64,000 nt of DNA from Anaerotignum sp. MB30-C6. Lineage in GTDB: Bacteria; Bacillota; Clostridia; Lachnospirales; Anaerotignaceae. The stretch spans positions 2,294,001 through 2,358,000 of the forward strand of contig NZ_CP133078.1 of the NCBI RefSeq assembly GCF_030908465.1, read 5' to 3'. Below, piece by piece: positions 40,561-48,328 of the stretch. The notes below the pieces were generated by a model. The model made no database searches and was not told the origin of the DNA. It saw only the letters and a list, made by a program, of their open reading frames with translations. Position 1 is the stretch's first letter. Every line of letters starts with the position of its first letter. Both the position numbers and the translations under genes were made by a program.

Positions 40561-40694
40561 TTTTTTCGCAGACAAAACAAAAACGCAATGAATACTGGCA
40601 GGTATTGATGAGCATTTTTATGCAGTCTGACGAAAAAAGATGCAATCCGACGGATGCATAAGGCATCAGCCGAGAATTAGGCGGTGTTGCCTTA
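40561..40694 (+). other. Two adjacent RNA-like hairpins of unknown identity
   Basis: First hairpin: TTTTTTCG+CAGAC (40561-40573) pairs with GTCTG+A+CGAAAAAA (40625-40638), with inner AAAAACGC/GCATTTTT and AATAC/GTATT pairs, about 78 bases in all. A 6-codon frame ATG..TGA (40588-40608, MNTGRY) occupies its top. Second hairpin: TAAGGCA (40659-40665) pairs with TGCCTTA (40688-40694). Strand of action is unknown; it lies upstream of rsmB and behind the YugP-type gene's terminator. I do not recognise a known riboswitch or ncRNA class. Confidence 0.55.
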
Positions 40695-40784
40695 ATCCAT
40701 CAAATTATTATTATAAATGATTCTAAGCCATAGGGCAACATTTTTCGCCATTTCACCGTCTATTTCAAACTCGCAAGAAATGGC

Positions 40785-40820
40785 AAAAGACCGATTTTTC
40801 TTTTGAAAGAATCGGCCTTT
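40785..40820 (-). terminator. Terminator of the YugP-type gene
   Basis: AAGGCCGATTCTTT pairs with AAGAAAAATCGGTCTT, followed by TTGCC; 10 bases behind the stop. Confidence 0.78.
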
Positions 40821-40830
40821 TATGGTGTTC

Positions 40831-41502
40831 TTAGTCTCTTCTGCCAAAAATAGCAAGTAAACGTAATAACTGGGCAACAGCCGCAATTGCTGCTGCTACA
40901 TAAGTCAATGCCGCCGCACTTAAAACCTTTCTAGCACCACCAACTTCGCTTTCATCCAAAAAGCTCTGGTCTACCAAAAGGGTAATTGCCCTTGACGATG
41001 CATTGAATTCTACGGGCAGAGTAATTAGGGTGAACGCTACCGATGCAGCAAATAGAAGAATTCCCAATTTAATCATAAAGTTACTACTGCTGCTGGTAAA
41101 AAACATACCTAAGAATATTAAAGGAAACGAAAGTCTAGACCCTAAATTTGCCACTGGAACAAGAATGCTGCGTAAAGAAAGAGGGGCATACCCTACGTCG
41201 TGCTGAATAGCATGGCCAGTTTCATGGGCAGCCACGCCTAAGGCCGCTACGGATTTACTGTCATAAACACTTTGAGAAAGGCGTAATGTTTTCGTACGAG
41301 GGTCATAATGGTCGGTTAAATTCCCCGCCACTCTTTCAACCTTTACGTCATAGATACCCGAATTTTCTAACATTTGGGTTGCAACCTGAGCCCCTGTAAA
41401 TCCACGTCTATTGGCAACTTTTGCGTATTTGTTATAGGTACTGGATATGTTACTCTGTGCGTATAGCGAAAGTATCATTGCTAAAATTAATAATATATAC
41501 AT
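40831..41502 (-). CDS. YugP-family membrane zinc metallopeptidase
   Basis: A 223-residue membrane protein of the Zn_peptidase_2 family. It has a short N-terminal hydrophobic segment, the metal motif HETGHAIQH (HEXXH, about residues 92-96) and three C-terminal hydrophobic segments (about 110-130, 136-158, 190-215). The natural substrate is unknown; the family is often found beside translation or cell-envelope genes. AAAGGAGG precedes the ATG. It follows fmt by 40 bases and is probably the last gene of def-fmt-yugP, since a terminator follows. Confidence 0.9.
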   Translation of the reverse strand: MYILLILAMILSLYAQSNISSTYNKYAKVANRRGFTGAQVATQMLENSGIYDVKVERVAGNLTDHYDPRTKTLRLSQSVYDSKSVAALGVAAHETGHAIQHDVGYAPLSLRSILVPVANLGSRLSFPLIFLGMFFTSSSSNFMIKLGILLFAASVAFTLITLPVEFNASSRAITLLVDQSFLDESEVGGARKVLSAAALTYVAAAIAAVAQLLRLLAIFGRRD

Positions 41503-41542
41503 AATTGGTTCCTCCTTTTGTTTTCAAAGTCTAAAAAGACCG

Positions 41543-42472
41543 TTACTGTAAAAGGACGCCCTTATTCATTGCATGCCCCCGTAGGTACGCGTCAGTAGCC
41601 ATACGTTTTTTGCCTCTGGCCTGCAACTCTGTAATCGTCAATCCTCCATCGCCGCATTTTACGACGAACCCCTTCTTTGTTACGTCTACAATTTCTCCTA
41701 GTTTCCCTTGTGGATAATCTCCTTCTGCTTTGATCCCCTTAAAAAGCTTCAAAGGCTCATCCTCATAAATTGCATAAGCCCCAGGAGCTGGGTCAAGGCC
41801 ACGCATCAAATCAATAATTTCCTGGGCACTTTTTGCCCAATCAATATGACCTGTTTCCTTTGTAATCATGGGTGCATGTGTGGCCGCCTCATGATCTTGG
41901 GGAATTCTTTCCACCGTTCCTGCCTGTAAGGCTGTTAATGTCTCTAAAAGCAAGTTTGCCCCTGCTTGCGCCATTTTATCATGAACAGACGCAAAATTAT
42001 CATCTGGAGCAATTTCCACTTCTGTTTTTAATAACATATCCCCTGTATCCATTCCCTTGGCCATAAACATGGTGGTAATCCCTGTTACCTTTTCCCCGTC
42101 TATAATAGACCATTGCATGGGTGCCGCCCCACGGTATTTGGGTAATAAAGAACCGTGTACATTAATACAACCATACTTGGGAATATTTAGAATGCTCTCA
42201 GGCAAAATCTGTCCAAAAGCAGTTACAGCAATGGCATCAGGTGCAAGTTTCTCAAGCATTGTCACAAACTCTGGGTCTCTGGCTTTTTCAGGCTGATACA
42301 CCTGAAGTCCTTGTTCCAAAGCATATGCCTTAACAGGCGTGGGAACAAGCTTTTTCCCTCTGCCTTTCGGCTTATCAGGCTGACTAACCACACCAATGAC
42401 TTCATGCTGGGTTAATAAAGCCTTTAAAGAATACACCGCAAAGTCCGGTGTACCCATAAAAATCACTCTCAT
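41543..42472 (-). CDS. fmt: Methionyl-tRNA formyltransferase
   Basis: The enzyme formylates Met on initiator tRNA with 10-formyl-THF. The 309-residue protein has an N-terminal Rossmann part (MRVIFMGTPDFA), the folate site HGSLLPKYRGAAPMQW with catalytic Asn/His/Asp blocks, and the C-terminal tRNA-binding barrel. The ATG at 42472 follows AGGAGG by a proper distance; the frame extending into def is rejected. The pair def-fmt links formylation and deformylation. Confidence 0.97.
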   Translation of the reverse strand: MRVIFMGTPDFAVYSLKALLTQHEVIGVVSQPDKPKGRGKKLVPTPVKAYALEQGLQVYQPEKARDPEFVTMLEKLAPDAIAVTAFGQILPESILNIPKYGCINVHGSLLPKYRGAAPMQWSIIDGEKVTGITTMFMAKGMDTGDMLLKTEVEIAPDDNFASVHDKMAQAGANLLLETLTALQAGTVERIPQDHEAATHAPMITKETGHIDWAKSAQEIIDLMRGLDPAPGAYAIYEDEPLKLFKGIKAEGDYPQGKLGEIVDVTKKGFVVKCGDGGLTITELQARGKKRMATDAYLRGHAMNKGVLLQ

Positions 42473-42485
42473 GGACGATTCCTCC

Positions 42486-42947
42486 TTAAACCTCTTCCAC
42501 TTCTTCTTCAGGAATGGCTTTGTCAAAGTATAATACCCCATCAAGATGATCCGTTTCGTGGCAAAGGGCAACTGCCATTAATTCTTCCCCTTCCACAACA
42601 ATCTTTTCACCGTTACGGTTCAAAGCCTCAACCTTTACGTATTCAGGACGATCAACCAGTGCACTTTTTCCAGGAACACTCAAGCAGCCTTCATAGTCAA
42701 TGTGAGATCCTGTTTTTTCAACAACAACAGGGTTAATCAGTTCAATCAAACCATCCCCAATATCGATTACAACCACTCTTTTAAGAATGCCCACCTGGGG
42801 TGCCGCAAGGCCCACACCATTGGCAGCATACATGGTTTCAGCCATATCATCCAACAAAGTTATTGTGTTAGCATTAATTTCTTTCACGGGCTTGCAAAGT
42901 TTTCTTAAAACTTCATCCGTACTCAAACGGATTTCTCTCGTTGCCAT
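42486..42947 (-). CDS. def: Peptide deformylase
   Basis: The metalloenzyme removes formyl from nascent chains. The 153-residue protein has all three signature blocks: [18 protein letters not shown] and HETDHLDG, with Cys and the two His as metal ligands. AGGAGG stands before the ATG. The gene is separated from priA by 200 bases with a possible promoter of its own. Confidence 0.97.
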   Translation of the reverse strand: MATREIRLSTDEVLRKLCKPVKEINANTITLLDDMAETMYAANGVGLAAPQVGILKRVVVIDIGDGLIELINPVVVEKTGSHIDYEGCLSVPGKSALVDRPEYVKVEALNRNGEKIVVEGEELMAVALCHETDHLDGVLYFDKAIPEEEVEEV

Positions 42948-43084
42948 TTATATTACCTCCTAAAAATATACTTCTACAAATAAATTTTCTTATAAAAACC
43001 GAAAGGTTTAGTGATCAAAATAATACAACAGAGGTTCCTCATTCTTTTGGAATTAAAATAATGATATCCTAGGCTTTTAATGCC

Positions 43085-43112
43085 CTTGTAATGAACCTCA
43101 GTTAGATGTCAA
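43085..43112 (-). promoter_or_regulatory. Candidate def promoter
   Basis: TTGACA (43112-43107), 16-base spacer, TACAAG (43090-43085). The leader then contains GAGGTTC../..GAACCTC arms around it. It would allow def-fmt-yugP to be expressed apart from priA. Confidence 0.5.
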
Positions 43113-43147
43113 TGGTGTTAACGAATATTTTATCACAAAAAATACCG

Positions 43148-45598
43148 TTACACAATATTTAAGGGGTTTAGAGTTAGATTAAAACGAATCTCTTTCTTTG
43201 CAATTTTCTTCCCTTTTTCAACGCACCGAAGCACATATGGAACAAGGCTCTCTTCCGTTGTGCCTTGTATTAATATCCTTTGACGAAACTCTCCTCTGAA
43301 TTTAGATAAGGTGGCTGGCACAGGCCCCATTATAAAAAACCGACCGTCTTTATTTTCTTCCTGCAAAATTTCCCCAAAGCCGTCAGAAGCTAAAATGGTT
43401 TCCTTCTCATTCCCGCCACTGATTACGACAGAGAAAAATACACCAAAAGGAGGATATCCCATCATCTCACGGAGTAAAATTTCTTCCTCATAAAACCCTT
43501 TATAATCCTGCTTGGCGGCATGAGTAATGCAGTAATGTTTTGGCTGATACGTTTGAATATAAACCCGACCTGTATCATCTGCCCGTCCAGCCCTGCCACC
43601 TGCCTGGGTAATTAATTGAAATGTGTTCTCCGACGCATAGAAATTCCCAGTATTTAAAGAACTATCAGCCGCCATAATACCCACTAACGTTACGTTTGGA
43701 AAATCATGGCCTTTTGCAATCATTTGCGTTCCCACCAAAATGTCTGCCTCTCCCTTACGAAAGGCCTCCAAAATCTTCGTATGACTGTCTTTTCTCATGG
43801 TTGTATCCAGATCCATGCGCAAAATCCTTGCTTCGGGAAATAAACGCCTTGCCTCATCCTCAATTTTTTGGGTGCCTGTTCCAAAATACCGAATAAATTT
43901 AGAACTGCAAACAGGACAAACCTTGGGGTTTTCTGCCGTTTTCCCGCAGTAGTGACACATTAATATTTCTTCTTTTGCATGGTACGTATAAGAAATGTTG
44001 CACTCTGGGCAACGCATCACATGGCCACAACTACGGCAAGATACAAAGGTTGCAAATCCCCGTCTATTTAAGAACAAAATACTTTGCTCACCTTTTTCCA
44101 AATTTATTCGCATTTCATCCTGCAGGGTACGGCTAAAGGCAGAACGATTTCCCTCTTGCAACTCCTGGCACATATCTATAATGTGCATTTGGGGAAGAAA
44201 CCCTCCACCAGTTCGTTCTTTTAACTCTAACAAGCCGTACTCCCCCCGAATGGCTCGGTGATAAGTCACCAAGGCTGGGGTAGCACTCCCCATAATGAGA
44301 AGAGCCCCTGTTTCATGGGCTAATTTCTTAGCTACCTCTCTTGCATCATATTTGGGAGTAATATCAGAAACGTAGCTATTTTCGTGAACCTCGTCTATAA
44401 TCACCATGCCCAAGTTAGAAAAAGGCATGAATAATGCAGACCGAGGGCCAATGATAACGGAAATTTCACCATCTCTGGCCTTTCTCCATTGATCCAGCCT
44501 CTCCCCTGGGGAAAGCCTGCTATGGGTAACGGAAACAGCATCTCCAAAACGAGAAATAAACCGTTCCATAGTTTGGGGCGTCAAAGAAATTTCCGGCACC
44601 AAAACCACCGCTTGCTTCCCCATAGCTAGAGTTTTGGCAATGCTCTGCATATAAATTTCTGTTTTCCCACTTCCTGTAATGCCATGAAGAAGAAGGGGTT
44701 TTTTCTTTTTCTGCAAAAGCTGAGTTTCGATTTCTTTTAATGCCTTAGCTTGCTCAGATGTGGGAAGAAAGGGCTGTGTTATTTCATAATCCTCTAAAGA
44801 AAAAACGGCTCGTCTTGTTTCTTCCCTTCGCTCTTGCAAAATCCCTTTAGCCAATAAGGTTTTAATTGGCGAGTCGGTTATACCAAAACTACGAATCTCC
44901 TCTATAGTGCATTCACCTTTTTCCATAAGCAAATCAAATAGTTTTTTCTGTCCAACTAGTCGTTTTTCTTTTTCCGCTTTTATTTTTGCATTTTCTAATA
45001 ATGAAGAATTGAAGTTAATTCCAATATAACGCTTTTCTTTTTTATAATCTGAACGTAAAAGTTTCTGCTTTACAACAATAATTTTCTTTTTCTGAAGCTG
45101 CAAAATTGTTTTTTTCGTACCACTTCCTAAGGCCTTTTCCAATTCCGCCAGTTCAGCAGTGCCCCCAAAATCCTCCAAAGCCTCCAAAACCGCCCGTTCG
45201 CCATCGCTACACTTTGACTCCTCCACTTGCACCATTTTAGAAACGTACCAAGTACTTTTGGTTCTTATTCCCGTGGGCATAATGGCTTGCAAGCATTGGT
45301 TCAGGGTGCAAAAATACCTTTCTTTCATCCATTGTGCCAATATCAGCATAGTAGAGCTAAAAATAGGTCTGCCATCGTCCAAAATATCAGCCAAATCCTT
45401 TAGTTTCTCCGCTGGCACTTCACTGTCGTTCGATAGGGAAAGAATATACCCCTCTGTCTTTGTGTTTCTTCTACCAAAAGGCACAATAACCCGTACCCCT
45501 TGCAAAGCTAAGTCTTCAAACTTTTCAGGGACTCTATAGTCGAAAACCCGATCTGTTTCAGGGCTATTCATTCCAACAATCACTCTGGCAAACTTCAT
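43148..45598 (-). CDS. priA: Primosomal protein N' (replication restart helicase PriA)
   Basis: PriA recognises stalled forks and reloads the replicative helicase. The 816-residue protein has a 3'BD domain, a winged helix, the helicase core (GITGSGKTEIY Walker A; DEVH as motif II, where DEEH is more usual), a zinc part with paired CXXC motifs (CRSCGHVMRCPEC and CHYCGK/CPVC) and a C-terminal domain. The ATG at 45598 follows AAAGGGGGG; the longer frame is rejected. Upstream a strong terminator separates it from rpoZ. In B. subtilis coaBC lies between the two. Confidence 0.96.
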   Translation of the reverse strand: MKFARVIVGMNSPETDRVFDYRVPEKFEDLALQGVRVIVPFGRRNTKTEGYILSLSNDSEVPAEKLKDLADILDDGRPIFSSTMLILAQWMKERYFCTLNQCLQAIMPTGIRTKSTWYVSKMVQVEESKCSDGERAVLEALEDFGGTAELAELEKALGSGTKKTILQLQKKKIIVVKQKLLRSDYKKEKRYIGINFNSSLLENAKIKAEKEKRLVGQKKLFDLLMEKGECTIEEIRSFGITDSPIKTLLAKGILQERREETRRAVFSLEDYEITQPFLPTSEQAKALKEIETQLLQKKKKPLLLHGITGSGKTEIYMQSIAKTLAMGKQAVVLVPEISLTPQTMERFISRFGDAVSVTHSRLSPGERLDQWRKARDGEISVIIGPRSALFMPFSNLGMVIIDEVHENSYVSDITPKYDAREVAKKLAHETGALLIMGSATPALVTYHRAIRGEYGLLELKERTGGGFLPQMHIIDMCQELQEGNRSAFSRTLQDEMRINLEKGEQSILFLNRRGFATFVSCRSCGHVMRCPECNISYTYHAKEEILMCHYCGKTAENPKVCPVCSSKFIRYFGTGTQKIEDEARRLFPEARILRMDLDTTMRKDSHTKILEAFRKGEADILVGTQMIAKGHDFPNVTLVGIMAADSSLNTGNFYASENTFQLITQAGGRAGRADDTGRVYIQTYQPKHYCITHAAKQDYKGFYEEEILLREMMGYPPFGVFFSVVISGGNEKETILASDGFGEILQEENKDGRFFIMGPVPATLSKFRGEFRQRILIQGTTEESLVPYVLRCVEKGKKIAKKEIRFNLTLNPLNIV

Positions 45599-45636
45599 AT
45601 CTCTCCCCCCTTTGCCGCAAAAGTTATACGCTTGGT

Positions 45637-45705
45637 AAAAAAGACGATAAACAAAATTCTTGGCAAACATTTTTGTCCTGCCCAAGATGGGTTTTGTTTA
45701 TCGTC
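45637..45705 (-). terminator. Long terminator between rpoZ and priA
   Basis: A perfect 14-bp outer stem (GACGATAAACAAAA, 45705-45692, with TTTTGTTTATCGTC, 45656-45643) continues inward through CCCATCTTGGG/CCAAGAA pairs and is followed by six T (45642-45637). It should end the yicC-remA-gmk-rpoZ transcript. Confidence 0.88.
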
Positions 45706-45717
45706 CTCACTTATTTC

Positions 45718-46005
45718 TTATTCTTCTGTTGCTTCAAAAAAGGCCCCTTCCATCCGAAGCATTTCTTCACCACAACCAAAATCTCTTGCCTGGCGAACCT
45801 TGATTTTTCCTTCATAGAGTTCATTCACTGCGATAGAAACTGGTTTATCCACTTTGATTTTGCTAACCAAAGGCTCAGCACGGTCAACTAGCTGTCTTGC
45901 TCTTTTTGCCGCCGCAATTACAATGGTATATCTGCTGCCTAAAGTAATATCATCTGTTTCTTGATTGAGTACTTCCAATAAATCTGTATAAGAAGGTCTT
46001 AACAC
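45718..46005 (-). CDS. rpoZ: RNA polymerase omega subunit
   Basis: The 95-residue protein has the omega signature: MLRPSYTDLLE at the start, SRYTIVIAAAKRARQL as the conserved helix and KPVSIAVNELYEGKI at the end. It helps assemble RNA polymerase and in other bacteria takes part in ppGpp binding. It is two bases behind gmk, the universal partner. Confidence 0.95.
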   Translation of the reverse strand: MLRPSYTDLLEVLNQETDDITLGSRYTIVIAAAKRARQLVDRAEPLVSKIKVDKPVSIAVNELYEGKIKVRQARDFGCGEEMLRMEGAFFEATEE

Positions 46006-46007
46006 GC

Positions 46008-46616
46008 CTACATCTCTCCTTTAAAAATCTTTTTTATATTAGGGTTTCTATTGCACTTCATTCTTTCTGCCTGAACAATCGTAAGCATATCTTCTGTGGC
46101 CTGTTCAACAGTATCGTTAATGACTACATAATCGTATTCATCTACTAACTCCATTTCTTCTAAGGCCCTGTGGATTCTACGGTTAATGGTTTCCTTGTCC
46201 TCTGTTCCTCTATTGGTTAGGCGCTTGCCCAACTCTTCCAAGTTTGGTGGCATTAAAAAAACTAAAACCCCATCGGGATAAATCTTCTTTATTTGTAACG
46301 CCCCTTGCACTTCAATTTCAAGGATAACGTTTTTCCCTTGGGTTAACTGCTCCACAACATATTTGCGTGGTGTCCCGTAATAGTTCCCGCAAAATTCTGC
46401 CCATTCCAGAAGTTCCTTATGCTCTTGCATGCGAATAAATTCTTCTTTGGAATGGAAGAAATAGTGAACCCCGTCCTTTTCATACTCCCGAGGCTCCCTT
46501 GTTGTTGCGGAAATAGAAAGTGAAAAGTTATCTTTTTTGCAAAGCTGCTCTACCACCGTCCCCTTGCCTGAACCGGAAGGACCGGAAATAATTAGCAATA
46601 TTCCTTGTTTCTTCAT
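46008..46616 (-). CDS. gmk: Guanylate kinase
   Basis: The enzyme phosphorylates GMP to GDP. The 202-residue protein has P-loop SGPSGSGKGT, the GMP-binding region (TTREPREYEKDGVHYFF) and the lid. The ATG at 46616 follows AAGGGG by eight bases, partly inside the end of remA; an in-frame TTG at 46622 is less well placed. The start overlaps remA by a few bases, so coupling is likely. Confidence 0.97.
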   Translation of the reverse strand: MKKQGILLIISGPSGSGKGTVVEQLCKKDNFSLSISATTREPREYEKDGVHYFFHSKEEFIRMQEHKELLEWAEFCGNYYGTPRKYVVEQLTQGKNVILEIEVQGALQIKKIYPDGVLVFLMPPNLEELGKRLTNRGTEDKETINRRIHRALEEMELVDEYDYVVINDTVEQATEDMLTIVQAERMKCNRNPNIKKIFKGEM

Positions 46617-46618
46617 TC

Positions 46619-46876
46619 TCAATTCCCCTTCTGCTCTGCGGAAAGCCTGCCACCGACTGTTTCAGGCATATTCGGTGAAAGCACCACATGCCCGTTATCC
46701 ATAATAATCACGCAACGAGTCTTTCTGCCATACGTTGCGTCAATTAAATTCCCTTTTTCCTTCCCCTCCTGCACAATGCGCTTAATGGGGGCAGAATCTG
46801 GGCTCACAATGGCAATCACCCTATTTGCAGATACTACATTACCATAGCCGATATTCAAAAACTGTATTTTTTCCAT
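46619..46876 (-). CDS. remA: RemA-family regulator of extracellular matrix genes
   Basis: The 85-residue DNA-binding protein matches RemA/YlzA (start [20 protein letters not shown], with [10 protein letters not shown]-like core as [16 protein letters not shown]). In B. subtilis RemA forms ring oligomers that wrap DNA and activates matrix and osmoprotection genes. Clostridia keep the gene between yicC and gmk, as here. The target genes in this organism are unknown. Confidence 0.94.
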   Translation of the reverse strand: MEKIQFLNIGYGNVVSANRVIAIVSPDSAPIKRIVQEGKEKGNLIDATYGRKTRCVIIMDNGHVVLSPNMPETVGGRLSAEQKGN

Positions 46877-46890
46877 GCAACCACTCCCAA

Positions 46891-47778
46891 TTACTCTAAG
46901 TTTTGAATTTGCTCACGAATTTTTTCAATTTCGCTTTTTAATTCTATGGTGGCCTGAACAATTTGAATGTCGTTTGCCTTAGAAGCAATGGTATTGGACT
47001 CTCTGTTCATTTCCTGTACAAGAAAATCCAACTTTCTTCCTACCTGCCCACCTTTTTCTAAAATATCGGCAAGCTGTACTAGGTGACTTCGTAAACGGGT
47101 AATTTCTTCGTCAACACAACCTCTGTCTGCAAAAACTGCAACTTCAGTTGCAACACGCTGAGGGTCAACATCAATCCCATCTAATAAATCCTTTAAACGG
47201 CTGTTTAGTTTATCTCTATACTCCTCTACTACCAAAGGAGAGCGTTCCTTCACTTGTTCAACCAAGGTTTTAATTCGTTCTGCCTTTGTTAGAATATCTT
47301 TTTTCAAAGCTCCGCCTTCTGTCTCACGCATGGAAACAAAACGTGTCACCGCCTCATCCAAAGCAGGTAATAAGGCTTCCCAAATCACCTTCTCATCTTT
47401 CTGAGGCTTTTCAATTGTAATGACATCAGGAAATTTCGCAGCTAATTCTAAAAAACTGCCTCCTACCAAACCTAAACTTTCCTGAAGCATTCTCAGTTTT
47501 TCTACATAAGCTTGAGCCAAAGTTTGATTTAACTTCACCTCAACATCATCTAAAGCAAAGGTTTCAAAACCGATATAAACATCAGTTTTTCCACGAAAAA
47601 CCTGTTGCATAATATATTTTTTTATCTTGTCTTCTAAACTTGCCAAAGAACGAGGTAACTTAATATTAATATCATTATATCTGTGATTTACGGACTTTAG
47701 TTCAATGGTAAATTTTCTATCCTCGGCGATATGCTCACCTCGGCCGTATCCCGTCATACTTCTAACACCTGTGCTCAT
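46891..47778 (-). CDS. yicC: YicC/YloC-family endoribonuclease
   Basis: The 295-residue protein begins [15 protein letters not shown], has the YicC-N domain ([20 protein letters not shown]) and the DUF1732 C-terminal domain ([24 protein letters not shown]). Members are RNases; E. coli YicC promotes RyhB decay. The ATG at 47778 follows AGAGGA; the longer frame starts without a ribosome site. It is the first gene of yicC-remA-gmk-rpoZ and is divergent from rqcH. Confidence 0.94.
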   Translation of the reverse strand: MSTGVRSMTGYGRGEHIAEDRKFTIELKSVNHRYNDINIKLPRSLASLEDKIKKYIMQQVFRGKTDVYIGFETFALDDVEVKLNQTLAQAYVEKLRMLQESLGLVGGSFLELAAKFPDVITIEKPQKDEKVIWEALLPALDEAVTRFVSMRETEGGALKKDILTKAERIKTLVEQVKERSPLVVEEYRDKLNSRLKDLLDGIDVDPQRVATEVAVFADRGCVDEEITRLRSHLVQLADILEKGGQVGRKLDFLVQEMNRESNTIASKANDIQIVQATIELKSEIEKIREQIQNLE

Positions 47779-48328
47779 ATTTTTTCCTCTCTTTTTGCTT
47801 TGTACTTGTTTTCTAGAAAAACAGTTTCTTTCATACACCTTTGTCATTTACCAAAACTCTTTGAATGCCTGACAAAATACCCAATTTAGTGGCATTTGTA
47901 AGGGAAAGATTCAAAAATTGGCTCAAAAAAGCGAAATAGGTTCATGAAAAACCAAGAGTGCTAAATATATATTTATTAGCAAAAAGACTGGAAAAACAGG
48001 CCTTGCCTACTGGGGAAAAGTGGTGCCTTTTGGAAAATAGCCATAAGCTAAAAAACCTACAGAATCATCCCTTCATACCTCCGACAACAAAAAAACCTGA
48101 GAGTATCGCCTTGACTTTTTTTAGCACACTAGAAGTTTCCATAAAAAATAACCCTTTATTCTTAAATACATTGCCCCCCATTATAGCTTAAGCACCTACA
48201 AATAGCAAGAAAAACATCAACATTTAGGTGATTTTTTTAATCAAATTTTAATTTTTATCTTCCGTGTATTATCTGTCACACTATGTTATACTATATCGGC
48301 ACATACGCATGAAAAGGAGGAACGCCTC
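47779..48328. other. Divergent intergenic region yicC/rqcH
   Basis: About 550 bases. It must hold promoters for both directions. The best candidate for rqcH is TATACT at 48287-48292 with a poor -35; none was evident for yicC. An open frame at 47958-48191 lacks a Shine-Dalgarno sequence and does not look like coding sequence. Confidence 0.55.

Noticed and set aside
40692-40886. A 64-codon frame behind the YugP-type gene
   Set aside because: It starts inside that gene's end and reads through the terminator hairpin.
47958-48191. A 77-codon open frame on the plus strand
   Set aside because: Starts at a GTG without a Shine-Dalgarno sequence and has no recognisable composition of a real protein.
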